A stretch of 64,000 bases of DNA, taken from assembly GCA_009746045.1 (NCBI GenBank), contig RPFO01000065.1:4036509-4100508 (forward strand). Reading direction: 5' to 3'. Every line of letters starts with the position of its first letter. Position 1 is the stretch's first letter. Positions 28,103-40,266 of the stretch are shown one piece after another. The stretch comes from Mesostigma viride (Eukaryota > Streptophyta > Mesostigmatophyceae > Mesostigmatales > Mesostigmataceae). Both the position numbers and the translations under genes were made by a program. A model generated the notes under the pieces. The model was not told the origin of the DNA, did no database searches, and worked only from the letters and a program-made list of their open reading frames with translations.

Positions 28103-28323
28103 ACCCGCCCGCCCCCACCACCACCCCTGGTTTGCCTTCGCTGTTGCATAACTCACCCCGCTGATCCAAAACAGAAATGCTGCGCGCATGCACGACCCTG
28201 CGCTCTTCAAACAGCTACGCCCGGCCAAGTGAAACTCGTAAGTGTCCGCAGGGCAAAATCTCAATGGCTGCGCTCTGAACTCATGGTGGTGGGCGGAGGT
28301 CGCCTTAAGGTGGGTTGGCTTAA

Positions 28324-30198
28324 GGTGAGGGTCCTATGCCAGACCCCCTAAAACCATATCATGGAATAACATGCAGGGCTGACCTTAGGTTACCCAAAAG
28401 ATAATTTTAGCATGTAAATGGGGTGTGTGAGGGTTCATCCCACCACTTGCTGAGGGTGGTACACACTGTTTACTCACCGCTATCGAGCTAAAAATAGCAA
28501 AAGACACTATATAGTGTACATATTGCCTAGGACAATCGGGGCATCATTTTGCCCCCGAAAGTCAATTCCATGTATATGCCTAATTTTGCGAATTCCCTAC
28601 CTAATTGGCACCCCAAAATAGTCAGTATTCATGAAGTTATTGATTTCCCCCCCCAAAACGCACTTTTTTTAGCTAGAAAAAATAAATCAAATCAATAACA
28701 CATGGATAAGGGCCAGGGAGTCAAAATCAAATACTAGACCTAGGCAAACATCATCCCACAAAATTTGAGCTCATTCTGACTCCATATGTAGGAGGAGTAG
28801 CGTTTGGCAGTTGGCCACCTGTGCAGGCGCTAAGGCAGACAATAATGAGTACTAAGGCACACTAACCCTTCCTATGCCATCCAAGAGGCTCCACACCTTG
28901 CCCGATTTGACCGCAACGTACAAGGAGGTGGCTGGGCACCTCATGTGCCCTTGCCTTCCCTCGGCATGGGCAACCTTACGCGTGTGTGCACAGCAATGAG
29001 GCAGGCAGCTCTACATGGCTAGCCAACTCTTCAAAAGCATATCCCAGGTATATAGTATGAGCATCATACCAAAAGCACGCTGTCCAGTGCAATATACACT
29101 CTAGTACGCCATATCCACTGACTGCCCAACCAAGGGGAACAACAGACAGTCTACAAAGAAAGCATACTTACCATACATGCTGCCTGCCAGGGCTTCTTAC
29201 CTTGGTTACTTTGCCTTGCCAGCATATGATAGGGCTCTCCCATAATGCAGTGCGATAGAGGCCAACAAAACAATGATAACCCCTACCTACAAGCAGTTCC
29301 ACCCATGCAGTATGCCCCTCAGAACACCCACTATCGCCTTTCTTTCCAGCGCAATTGTTTGCTAAGAAACAAGCTCAAGCTTGTGAGCCTCTAAGCACGC
29401 TGCTAAGAAAGGCTGCGTCAATATTCACGTAAAGCTGAGTGCTGTTAGCAAACTCGTTCCAAGAAATCACACTACAAATCCCTCATGACTTGCCGACATG
29501 CCATGGCTCATGCCGTGACACGTCCCAGCCATGCAACGTAAGTAAAATCACTGAAAGCTGCCAGGAATATGGCAATGCGCAGCACGGAACGGCAACATAC
29601 ATGGTGCTAACTGCACCGAAAGAAGGCAAAAACTTGCGTTGATAACCCTGTAAGGAAGCGACACATTCATAAGGTGACGCTGAGCACACGATCGTAACAT
29701 TACCGCCATGGTCCTTCGCCCAGCGGCGCAAGAAAGACCAACCTTCCACGGAAAGATAAGACGCGCATCCCGCCAGCCTGGAGAGTGTCTTACCGATAAT
29801 GAAGGAAATCTTGCCAAAACCCAGCAGATCTTTAAAATCTTTACTAATAACAATTCAAACGCATCCTTGACGCTAATTGAAGCCCCAAAAAACTGACAAT
29901 CACCCCCGCTAGCGTGCATTCTAATTTATTCCTCGCGACGAAAATTTCATATTGGAACGCCGTGGCGATGGTCATCAATAAAATCATCGACATTGCAAAG
30001 CGCACAAACTCCGCTATGAAATAACATCATAAACTCATGAACTTTAAAATTCGCACATTTTCTCTGCATTCCGCATGCTATCTTTGTCTAGTTTGCCTGA
30101 AATCACGTCGCCATGGCCAGCTCCGGTAGGGGTGCGCGCACCGTGCACCACTTTTTCACGGTACGCGGCGCCAAAAAATTCGCGCCGGGACCCTCACC
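28324..30198. mobile_element. TTAA-flanked DNA element with GGTGAGGGTCC ends (1.88 kb)
   Basis: Perfect 11-bp inverted ends GGTGAGGGTCC lie next to TTAA at 28320-28323 and 30199-30202. No transposase-like ORF is present. The ends do not match the other two TTAA families in the window. The target choice suggests a piggyBac-type mobiliser, but the terminal bases are not the usual CCC, so the superfamily is uncertain. Confidence 0.55.
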
Positions 30199-30202
30199 TT
30201 AA

Positions 30203-30757
30203 GTTTGTGTTCACGTCCACAGTTGAGTCGAATAGGATTTCGGCATTCTTTTTTCAAAGTAGTTCAGAATAGTATGTTTTGAATATATTTAGTTCAAATT
30301 AGTAGAATTTAGTAGAGTCACCTCTTTGGTCCATAATTGGATAATAAAATATACCCATTTCCCCGAAAAAAAATTAGTAGAATTTAGTAGAGTCGCGCCT
30401 GAAGGTGGTGCTCAAGAACCTCGAACGCAACTGATAAAAAATACCCATTTACCCTTGATTTACCCAGGATTTACCCATGATTTACCCGGGAAAAAAAACA
30501 ACTGAAGGCGTGAATGACTGTACTGTTTGTTCATTTACAGTCACGTCAACCTACTTGCACAGGGTGTACACAACAATTTTCCTGTTTACTCGTCTGTAAA
30601 GCAACCACAGCAGGCAGCTGATGAAGTCTGGTCAAAGCCATGGGAAACCTCTTCCCGGAGCTCCAGGATTATAGAATTCCTACAATACCAGGGGTTTGGG
30701 CAGCGCAACAGCCATCAATATTGCCGCTGCCATGGATGTTGTGGCACGCAAACCGTG
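30203..30757 (+). promoter_or_regulatory. Upstream region of the gankyrin-like gene
   Basis: There is no gene. It holds a doubled attagtagaatttagtagag block (about 30299 and 30374) and a short run of tttaccca repeats (30435-30490). The latter resemble the inverted aaatgggtatttttatta segment at 19300. This should contain the promoter, but I see no recognisable element. Confidence 0.35.
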
Positions 30758-33700
30758 ATGGAGGCGAAGTCTGCCCTGTGGAATGCCGCCGAGGCTGGCG
30801 ACACAGAATATTTCGTGAAAAACGTACAGTCGTTGTCACAAAGGGACGAAGATGGCAGGAGTTTAATACATGTGGCGGCCTCCCGTGGGCATCTCGAGGT
30901 ATGATGACAACACCGACTGCAGGTTTTGAAACATGTGTAGCGCCAATCTGTCGCAGGGACAACCGTATATCGATCTGGCACTATCACGGTTTCCAAGGGG
31001 ATGGCTTCCAACTTTCCTTAGAATGTATTGTCCCTGCCTTCATCGTAATCGCCCCGCTGCAGCTCGTCAAGCACTTACTGCAGGGCGCCACCCCGGCAGA
31101 AGTGAACATGGTGGATGATGAAGGATGGAGCGCGTTGCATACCGCCGCGAGCATAGGCCACGTCGAAATTCTGCATGTGCTGCTGGAGCATCGTGCCGAC
31201 CCGAATTCGAGAACCACTGGCGGTAGGACGCCCATGCATTACGCGGCAAGCAAAGGGCATGCCGAGGTGTTGCAGGTACGTACAACCTGATGGGCGCGTA
31301 GGTCCCTTCTTTCTCGGCTATCCTTTTGTTGCTCGAAGCCTCTCGTTTGTGCCTTATCCTAGAGTTGCATATAGTTTCGTGGACGAGATCCCCATTTGCC
31401 TCTCTGCCTCCTCTGTCACGCATCAAGCACGCAGTTTGCGTCCCTTTCTTTCTTAATTGTGGCCCCAACTCTACTTGAGACAAGCTACTTGGCTGCATCA
31501 GCCGCTGTCCTTCTTAGGCATGTAAAGTGCTGCAGATGGACCTCCCCACGGCAGCCTGCCCTCCCCCCTGGCACACCTTGACGTGATCTCGTCAAGGGAG
31601 TGCGCGTTTCCGACATTGTGGCGGGGCAAGGGGCACAACATAGCTGTAGGCAGTAGGCACACTTATATCAGAAACCGGGGCACCTGTAGCAACAGCTATG
31701 TCTGCAGCAGCAAAAGTATGTCCAGTCGGTACTGTGCATCTATCACGGGTAGGACTGGCATTGATGGGATGCTGACCACTCTGGGCTCCAACTTGGGGTA
31801 ATAGTGGGGTAATTTCAGTATGAAATTACCCCACTTTTACCCCACTTTTACCAGGGTAATTTGCCGCTAATTTTTAGGGTAATTTTATTACCCCACTATT
31901 ACCCTACTATTACCCAAGGTAATAGTGGGGTAGTTACTTGTGTGGTACATGTTCACCCCATTTTACCCCATAATTACCCCATAATTACCTCAGTTTTTAA
32001 AGGGTAATATTTTAGGTGAACATTAGATTACCCTATGCTACCCTACATTTGCCTCATCCTTCCTTTGGGTAATTCATACATGCTTGTTCAAATGTACTTG
32101 AAAATTTCCACACATGCACATGAACAACCAAGAGGTTTTTTTATTGAAAAAATAGAATACAAATACTGTCTTCATCATGAAGTCTTCATTATGTCAAGCG
32201 ACCATTGCTTGTCGTAGTCAATTGACTAGCTTGCAAGCTAGCCCCGTCATAACAACCTTAGCACCTGCAGCAAGTAACAAAAAATCAAGCACACAAAAGC
32301 ATGAGATGGAAACTTGGTTAGTTCCTAATTGGGATGCACACAACCTAAGAATGCATGAGCACTTGGGAATCATATTAAGGACTAAGTTAAGTTAAATTAA
32401 AAGGATGTGCTGGAAACTTCCCTAAATATCAAAAAACAAAACAAAACCAAAAACCTGAAACTAGCGATGCACACTAAGGACGGATGCTAGGGCTGCACAC
32501 TAAAGAAGCATGCATATGCTAGGGCCGCACACTAAGTGAGCATGCTAGCGATGCACACTAAGGGAGCATGATATAAGGGCTTCACACTAAGGGAGCATGC
32601 TAGCGATGCACACTAAGGAAGCATGCTAGGGCTGCACACTAAGGGAGCATGCTAGCGATGCACACTAAGGAAGCATGCTAGCGATGCACACTAAGTGAGC
32701 ATGCTAGGGCCGCACACTAAGGGAGCATGCTAGGGCCGCACACTAAGGGAGCAGGCTAGCTAGCGATGCACACTAAGGGAGCATGCTAGCGATGCACACT
32801 AAGGAAGCATGCTAGGGCTGCACACTAAGGGAGCATGCTAGGGCTGCACACTAAGGGAGCATGCTAGCGATGCACACTAAGGAAGCATGCTAGGGCTGCA
32901 CACTAAGGAAGCATGCTAGGGCTGCACACTAAGGGAGCATGCTAGCGATGCACACTAAGGGAGCATGCTAGGGCTGCACACTAAGGAAGCATGCTAGGGC
33001 CGCACACTAAGGGAGCATGCTAGGGCTGCACACTAAGGGAGCATGCTAGGGCCGCACACTAAGGGAGCATGCTAGGGCCGCACACTAAGGGAGCATGCTA
33101 GGGCCGCACACTAAGGAAGCATGCTAGGGCTGCACACTAAGGGAGCATGCTAGGGATGCACACTAAGGGAGCATGCTAGGGCCGCACACTAAGGGAGCAT
33201 GCTAGCGATGCACACTAAGGGAGCATGCTAGGGCCGCACACTAAGGAAGCATGCTAGGGCCGCACACTAAGGGAGCATGCTAGGGCTGCACACTAAGGGA
33301 GCATGCTAGGGCTGCACACTAAGGGAGCATGCTAGGGCTGCACACTAAGGGAGCATGCTAGGGCTGCACACTAAGGGAGCATGCTAGCGATGCACACTAA
33401 GGAAGCATGCTAGCGATGCACACTAAGGGAGCATGCTAGCTAGCGATGCACACTAAGGGAGCATGCTAGCGATGCACACTAAGGGAGCATGCTAGTGATG
33501 CACACTAAGGGAGCATGCTAGGGCCGCACACTAAGGAAGCATGCTAGGGCCGCACACTAAGGGAGCATGCTAGCGATGCACACTAAGGGAGCATGCTAGC
33601 TATGCACACTAAGGACGCATGCTAGCGATGCACACTAAGTGAGCATGCTAGGGATGCACACTAAGGGAGCATGCTAGGGCTGCACACTAAGGAAGCATGC

Positions 33701-36700
33701 TAGGGCCGCACACTAAGGAAGCATGCTAGCGATGCACACTAAGGGAGCATGCTAGGGCCGCACACTAAGGGAGCAGGCTAGCTAGCGATGCACACTAAGG
33801 GAGCATGCTAGGGCTGCACACTAAGGAAGCATGCTAGGGCTGCACACTAAGTGAGCATGCTAGGGCTGCACACTAAGGGAGCATGCTAGGGCTGCACACT
33901 AAGGGAGCATGCTAGCGATGCACACTAAGGAAGCATGCTAGCGATGCACACTAAGGGAGCATGCTAGGGCCGCACACTAAGGAAGCATGCTAGCGATGCA
34001 CACTAAGGAAGCATGCTAGCGATGCACACTAAGGAAGCATGCTAGCGATGCACACTAAGGGAGCATGCTAGGGCCGCACACTAAGGGAGCATGCTAGCGA
34101 TGCACACTAAGGGAGCATGCTAGGGCTGCACACTAAGGGAGCATGCTAGCTATGCACACTAAGGGAGCATGCTAGCTATGCACACTAAGGGAGCATGCTA
34201 GGGCTGCACACTAAGGGAGCATGCTAGGGCCGCACACTAAGGAAGCATGCTAGGGCCGCACACTAAGGGAGCATGCTAGCTATGCACACTAAGGGAGCAT
34301 GCTAGGGCTGCACACTAAGGAAGCATGCTAGGGCCGCACACTAAGGGAGCATGCTAGGGCCGCACACTAAGGAAGCATGCTAGCGATGCACACTAAGGGA
34401 GCATGCTAGCGATGCACACTAAGGGAGCATGCTAGGGCCGCACACTAAGGGAGCATGCTAGGGCTGCACACTAAGGAAGCATGCTAGGGCTGCACACTAA
34501 GGGAGCATGCTAGGGCCGCACACTAAGGGAGCATGCTAGGGCCGCACACTAAGGGAGCATGCTAGGGATGCACACTAAGGGAGCATGCTAGGGCTGCACA
34601 CTAAGGGAGCATGCTAGGGCCACACACTAAGGGAGCATGCTAGGGCCGCACACTAAGGGAGCATGCTAGCGATGCACACTAAGGGAGCATGCTAGGGCCG
34701 CACACTAAGGGAGCATGCTAGGGCCGCACACTAAGGAAGCATGCTAGGGCCGCACACTAAGGGAGCATGCTAGGGCCGCACACTAAGGGAGCATGCTAGC
34801 GATGCACACTAAGGGAGCATGCTAGGGCTGCACACTAAGGGAGCATGCTAGGGCCGCACACTAAGGGAGCATGCTAGCGATGCACACTAAGGAAGCATGC
34901 TAGGGCCGCACACTAAGGGAGCATGCTAGGGCCGCACACTAAGGGAGCATGCTAGGGCCGCACACTAAGGAAGCATGCTAGGGCCGCACACTAAGGGAGC
35001 ATGCTAGGGCCGCACACTAAGGGAGCATGCTAGGGCTGCACACTAAGGAAGCATGCTAGCGATGCACACTAAGGAAGCATGCTAGGGCCGCACACTAAGG
35101 AAGCATGCTAGCGATGCACACTAAGGGAGCATGCTAGCGATGCACACTTAGGAAGCATGCTAGGGCTGCACACTAAGGGAGCATGCTAGGGCCGCACACT
35201 AAGGGAGCATGCTAGGGCTGCACACTAAGGAAGCATGCTAGCGATGCACACTAAGGAAGCATGCTAGGGCCGCACACTAAGGGAGCATGCTCGCTTTTAT
35301 ATCCCCGGCCTTTTACCTCAGGGCTTGACGCTCAGGATACCACCTCGTGTCCAGGCCATGCCGCAGGTGGCATGCATAACTGCTTTCACAACCACAGCCC
35401 ACGCATTGGCAGCAAACACAGGAACGGGGATGAGTTGGCCTAAGTAAGGTGGGCGGCAGGTGCCTGGGGTAGTCGCAGCCATGTCCCAATGGTGTAACAC
35501 ATGGAGAAGCGGTACCTGCAATAGCGAAAATCTGCCAACAAAACAGTTGAGGGACATTTCATGACACTCCAAGTCGAAATACAATAGACCCGGCAGTTAG
35601 AAGAACGAAGGCACACCTGCACGACAGGGAATGACGCACCGGAGAGGCTCGGTAAGACAACGGCGCCTCCCTTCCCGAGGCTGAGCGAACCACAATGGGA
35701 AAATACTGCGTGGGTGCAGGCAAAAGAATCGCAAGGCGTTCGAAAACATCCGCCTTCGAAATACAGCAACAAAGAGCGGGAGGCATACCTGCCATCCGGG
35801 AAGTGAAGCAACGAATGTGATGGCTGAGCAAACTGGGCCTCCTTTCCCGCTGCTGACGGAAACACAACGCAAACAGACGGCCTCGAAGCATAGTAGTGCA
35901 TGCAACCACGTTCCAAAGCGTCCCAAATCGAAATAAAACAAAACCGATCGAAAAAGACGGTGGCATATGTGCATGGCGGAACATGTTGTTATGGAACCGC
36001 CCGGTAAGCACACTGCCCCCCCCCCATCCGCTCCTGACGTGAAGACAAAGGAAACAGACCGCCTGGAAGCCAAAATATCCATGAGACACCGTTCCATATC
36101 CCGGCAAACAAAACCTCACCTTACCCAGGCGTCACTACCGGTGCCGCCTTCTTACCCTGACAGTTGGTCCCAGCAATCTTCTCCTCTTAAGGAGAACCCA
36201 GTGTCCAGATTTTCAAAAGACCCGTCATCAAATACCTAAGCATCTGTCATTTTAAACCCCCGTTTCCAAGCGTCCAACAACGAAAGTGTAGCTTGCCCAA
36301 CAGGCACGACCTACAACAGGTGGCTGTCGACAGCCATACCGTCATCCGCGGCCATCATTTGAAATTTCACGCTGGCCTGCTAAATTGGTGGGCCGACCGT
36401 TGGTTGCCGCGGGGTGGGTAAGGCTAGTGGCCCGTGGCCCGTGGCCCGTCGCAGCTACTTCGTCCGTCGTCTGTCGCTGCTGATAACTCGTTTCCGTCCC
36501 TTTTCAATAAGTAAGGAGCTCCTTCGCTGCGCTCCGAACATTACCCGACCGAGATAGTATAGCGGCCGAGGGCCGGATAATATACTTAAGTATATCCGGT
36601 CACCGGTGGTACTAGCTTCGCGCGTAGTGTACCTAGGAATCAAAAGATCTCCGGAGTACGAGCGAATGCCTGATTTTTCCATCACGATTTTCTACGAACT

Positions 36701-38678
36701 GTCGGACCAACAGTTTTTCATTAGGGACACATGAGATTCTAACCCTAGTTCTGCTAGCAATGGTTGTTTCAAATGATACTAGTTCATTTTGATCACATAA
36801 TACATACAAATAAGGTTTTAGCCTCTATTACCCTCATATTACCAGATATTACCCTATATTAGCCCCTAGGGTAGAACTATGGTAATAAATTACCCACATT
36901 TACCCTTGGAGGGTAAAACACGGGTAATATTTAACCATTTCTACCTTGGAGGGTAAAAACCAGGTAAAACCAAGGTAAAAAATTATCCCACAATTACCTT
37001 TTACCCCATTATTACCTTGAGGGTAATAATTTTTTACCTTTTACCCCACTTTTACCTCATTTTACCCCACTATTACCCAAGTTCGAGCCCAGAGTGGACC
37101 ACGGGAAGCTCGCACCTGCCTGACCAAGCACACGCGTGCGTGGTGGTGGGAAGTGCACACCTGCCTGACCAAGCACACACGTGCGTGGTGGTGGGAAGTG
37201 CACACCTGCCTGACCAAGCACACGCGTGCGTGGTGGTGGGACGCCGGCACAAGCACAAGTGTGGGTGGTGGTAGGAAGGGCACACAAGCACACACGTGTG
37301 TGGTGATGGGAAGCACACGCGTGCCTGATGCCTCAGCATGTGCCATGTTAACAAGTGGCAGAAACAGTGGAGATGTTAATTGTACAGCTGGTACTCTGCA
37401 CTGTTTAATTCCGCTGGTTGTTGCAAACTTGCATCTCCCACGCGAATAGGCCGGTGACCTGAGGCCTAGGATTGCTCCATCATGTCAGTCGTTGACTGCC
37501 TCTGTCTCAGGCCTCATCCCGCTTTTCGTCTATCTATTCGTGGTCAGGGCGCATGCGGGAGCGTACCGGCGACCGTCCTGTGTGTACGCAGTAGAAAATC
37601 AATGAGACAACCAACGTAGTAGAAAATGTTTGTACGTGTAAACCATGAAGAAAGCGGGCAGGTAGGCTGACTGTCTGGCTGACCCCCCACCGGTCAAGCA
37701 CATCAGCCATCACGGCTTCCTTCTTTGACCATGGAGCGCGTGTGTGGGTCTGGAGTGGCCTAGTCCTGTTGTTAGTGGCCAGACTTGGACTTTGGTTTGA
37801 TGAAGGATCTGGGCTGATGTGCAGACTTTGTGGCATTGTCGTCTCATCAAGCAGTGCATTCCTTTGCGTTGGCAGGTGAAGGATACGCTCCAAACCTGCA
37901 ATGCCCAGCGTTGTCTGAACCACAGACTGCGCTGCACCATTGTTTTGTGGGTGTTTTGTGGGTGGCGTGCAGGAATTGCTGGCATTTGGTGGCAAGGCAG
38001 AGCTCAAGGACGTGACAGGGTGCACACCGCTCCACCGCGCCGCAAGCGCGGGCAAGGAGGCCACCGTCAAGGTGCTGCTGGAGGAGGGGCGAGCCAAGGT
38101 GGACGCCAAGGACAAGACGGGGGCGACGCCGCTACACCTGGCAGCGTCGTGCCGGCACGAAAAGGTTGTTTGTTTGTTTGTTTGTTTGTGTGTGTGTGTG
38201 TGTGTGTACACGTGTCTGCACGGGCATGTGCATGTACGTGTGTGTGCTTGCATGCACAACTGCAAATAAGATTGGCCGGGGATATTTTCATTGGCGTTGG
38301 CAGTTACTTTAAGGTATTAATCCCTTATAATGTAGGCCGTCCTAGATGTAGGATCTTGAAGTTATAAGAGACGAACGTGAGGGCCTTTGAACTAGTTCAG
38401 CCTGCACTGTGCAATGGCACTGCCATTGCACCGTGGTCCCAGTAACCCATTTTCACACATCTGTTGGCCATGTCGCCATCACACCATAGAAGTATGATAA
38501 TTTCCCCACAGTACGCGGTTTGTACGTCCAGGTGGCGGTCTTGCTGGTTGAGTCGGGGGCCCGGGTGGATGAAGAAGACGCAGATGGCGAGACGCCGCTG
38601 TCGATGGCGGGAGAACTGCGGCCCGTGCTGGTGGCTGCAGTCGAACGGCACAGCAGTTCCTTGGCGATGGCTGAATGA
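30758..38678 (+). CDS. PSMD10: Gankyrin/PSMD10 (Nas6)-like ankyrin repeat protein (4 exons, 230 aa)
   Basis: Exons are 30758-30898, 31063-31275, 37973-38164 and 38532-38678. All junctions are in phase 0 with GT-AG borders (GAG/GTATGA, CAG/GTACGT, AAG/GTTGTT). The product is 230 aa, close to gankyrin/Nas6 (about 226). Six clear TPLHxAA-type signatures can be read in order: SLIHVAASRGH, SALHTAASIGH, TPMHYAASKGH, TPLHRAASAGK, TPLHLAASCRH and TPLSMAGEL. With a degenerate N-terminal repeat this gives seven, as in the family. The protein ends right after the last repeat, with no other domain. The family is a chaperone that binds the Rpt3 ATPase during assembly of the 19S proteasome base. A generic ankyrin protein is the alternative. 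Intron 2 is 6.7 kb because of an inserted 5.3-kb element. Confidence 0.75.
32460..35295 (+). repeat. 26-bp satellite array, about 109 copies
   Basis: The unit is of the form gctagSgatgcacactaagg plus gagcat. Almost every copy is 26 bp. Variation is confined to two places: the hexamer after GCTAG (gcgatg, gggctg, gggccg, gggatg, gctatg) and the triplet before GCAT (gga, gaa, tga). Two or three units carry an extra gcta. Stops occur in every frame. It lies within the TIR element. Confidence 0.95.
35560..36120 (+). repeat. ~165-bp degenerate tandem repeat, about three units
   Basis: Recurring landmarks are 'caaacagacggcctcgaagc' (near 35870), the related 'gaaacagaccgcctggaagc' (near 36053), and repeated 'cgaaataaaacaa/cgaaatacaa' and 'ggcatatgtgc/ggcatacctgc' blocks. 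Long minus-strand frames across it show the same ~55-residue periodicity and are not supported as genes. Confidence 0.6.
37105..37330 (+). repeat. 45-bp tandem repeat, three full copies plus degenerate ones
   Basis: The landmark ctgcctgaccaagcacac starts at 37116, 37161 and 37206. It is followed by more diverged cacacgcgtg/gtggtggg units. It lies between the right end of the TIR element and gankyrin exon 3. Confidence 0.8.
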
Positions 38679-38869
38679 TATGGTTGAGAATGTGCGAGCG
38701 TTAATACCTAGCATCTGCCATTGAACACTACCATTGAACCACATGGGCGATAAAGGCATGTTGCCTGTGTTGGCTGTTGAGCGCGCTTCAGCCTGTCTAT
38801 ATGTTGCATGGAAATTTGGTGCCATGCAGGTTAGATGCCGCAGTGGATCCGAGAGGCTCGCAGGCACAT

Positions 38870-39620
38870 GTATGTCAAGGAGACAACTAGCGCAGGCCAG
38901 AAATCGGGAGAATCCGGACCATTGTAGCTCGAGCCTGCCGTTATCTTGTCCGCGTGTTCGAGTCGTTCAGGATGATGAAGATGAATGGTGATGGAAATGT
39001 GTATCCTTGTGCATGGAAATTATCAAAGATTATGGCTGGCTTACGTGTAGAGCGACTAGATGACCTAGACGGTGGGGCCGGAAACAGCATGCTTGATCAG
39101 GGCGTGTGTTTCGAGCCTAACTGGCCGGGAGTGTCTAGTGGTGAGCACCATTGCTGTGATCGCTCTCCCACCATTTACGAGGAAATACCCGCAAATGGAA
39201 AATCACTGAAAAGGTCTAGCTAGTCAGTCATCACGTTAGCCTTGCCATGATTCTAAACGTCCAAGAACTGCACACGGTGCAAAGGTGAAAATCCGGAGGA
39301 CAGCACGTTCAAATGTGCGGCGGCAACCAAAAGCCCGCGTATGCCAGAAAACATCGTGTTGCTGCAGCGACGCGATGATGTGGACAACGAATCCAGTGCC
39401 AAGCTCGGAACGGCCGCAAAGGAGATCTGGCATCACAGGGTTCAGATGTGCGGATATACTATGCGATCCAGCCGGTCCACGACCTGTTTGTAGAGCTTGT
39501 GCCAAGGGGCAGCACCGAACAGATGTGGGTGACGTTGCAAAAAACACCGGACTTGACGGAGCACTGATAATGTCTCGGTCATAGTCTTTGACCAACAAAC
39601 GATGCAAGAGTTCAACAAGA
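38870..39620 (+). repeat. Dispersed repeat R1, copy 1 (inverted relative to 46.4-47.35 kb)
   Basis: The whole stretch matches the reverse complement of about 46415-47345. On the minus strand a frame at 39236-39607 includes HLNPVMPDLLCGRSELGTGF and HTRAFGCRRTFERAVLRIF. The same residues recur in the other copy (HLNPVMPDLFC, HTWAVGSRRTFESDVLQIL), so a conserved protein-coding segment may be part of the repeat. I do not recognise the family. Confidence 0.6.
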
Positions 39621-39708
39621 GTCCTGATGAAATCGACAAGATAAGAACAAAGACGAGAAAAACGATGTAACTGACTTGTGGCTGAATTTTCTGGTGGGTT
39701 AATTTACG

Positions 39709-40075
39709 CGGCACATTCTGACCTGGCCTGGCCCCAAAGGCATTCCCAAAAGGGTAGGGAAACATGTCCCGAACTACGTCCAGATGTTGCTGGATGACCT
39801 ACTGGTCCCAGCCCAGTTTGAATACCGCATCCACTCTCTCTCCCTTCTTTGGACTGCCATGCAGAACAAGACGCGGTGGCAGAAGACTGTCAAGGCTCAC
39901 ACGCCCGACCCTGTGGGCAAGCCCCCTCCCCGCAAGAGGAGGAGGCGTTTTGATGAGTAGGGTAGTTAGGATTTTTCTAGACTAGATAGATTAGCGATAG
40001 GATAGTCAGATTACGCGGCTCTCTCCACTCCACCACCCATCAAGGAATTAATTAATTAATTAAAATCATAGCTCC
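39709..40075 (+). mobile_element. LINE A fragment (ORF2 C-terminus and 3' end)
   Basis: The plus strand reads into cattcccaaaagggtagggaaac and onward like the ORF2 end and 3' UTR at 21.8-22.1 kb. It ends in an (ATTA)n tail at 40047-40065, where it meets, tail to tail, 3' sequence of minus-strand LINE copies. Confidence 0.75.
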
Positions 40076-40266
40076 GTGGGGAGCATATGTAACACATAGC
40101 CCTGAGAAAGGGGCATCTATTAAATTAAATTAAATTAAATTATACCATGTCTCCGTTGGGAGATCATGTAGCACATATTCCAGGTTGGATGGGTGGTGTG
40201 GAGGAAGCCGCGTAATCGAACTAACCTAACTCTAAGCTATATCTAGTCTAGAAAAGCCTATCTACG

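Larger units (their letters stand above)
31774..37099. mobile_element. 5.3-kb terminal-inverted-repeat element inside gankyrin intron 2
   Basis: The ends are ~38-bp inverted repeats. The left end starts GACCACTCTGGGCTCCAACT and the right end, read inward, starts GTCCACTCTGGGCTCGAACT; both continue into GGGTAATAGTGGGGTAA. Inside each end are more GGGTAA/TTACCC motifs (31800-32060 and 36820-37080), a subterminal repeat array of the kind seen in several DNA transposon families. The interior is non-coding: the 26-bp satellite at 32460-35295 and a ~165-bp tandem repeat at 35560-36120. No target duplication is evident, so the superfamily is open. Confidence 0.65.

Noticed and set aside
27021-28151. 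Frames with a repeated 26-residue unit on both strands
   Set aside because: The 78-bp period keeps all frames open, and no frame is favoured by codon pattern or flanking features.
31800-32060. Telomere-like GGGTAA repeats
   Set aside because: The motifs are irregular, occur in both orientations and are matched by inverted copies at 36.8-37.1 kb, so they are subterminal repeats of a TIR element.
32460-35295. CRISPR-like array (regular 26-bp repeats)
   Set aside because: There are no unique spacers; units are contiguous and the context is eukaryotic. It is a satellite.
37534-38265. 243-codon minus-strand frame
   Set aside because: It is antisense to gankyrin exon 3 and crosses a GT microsatellite.
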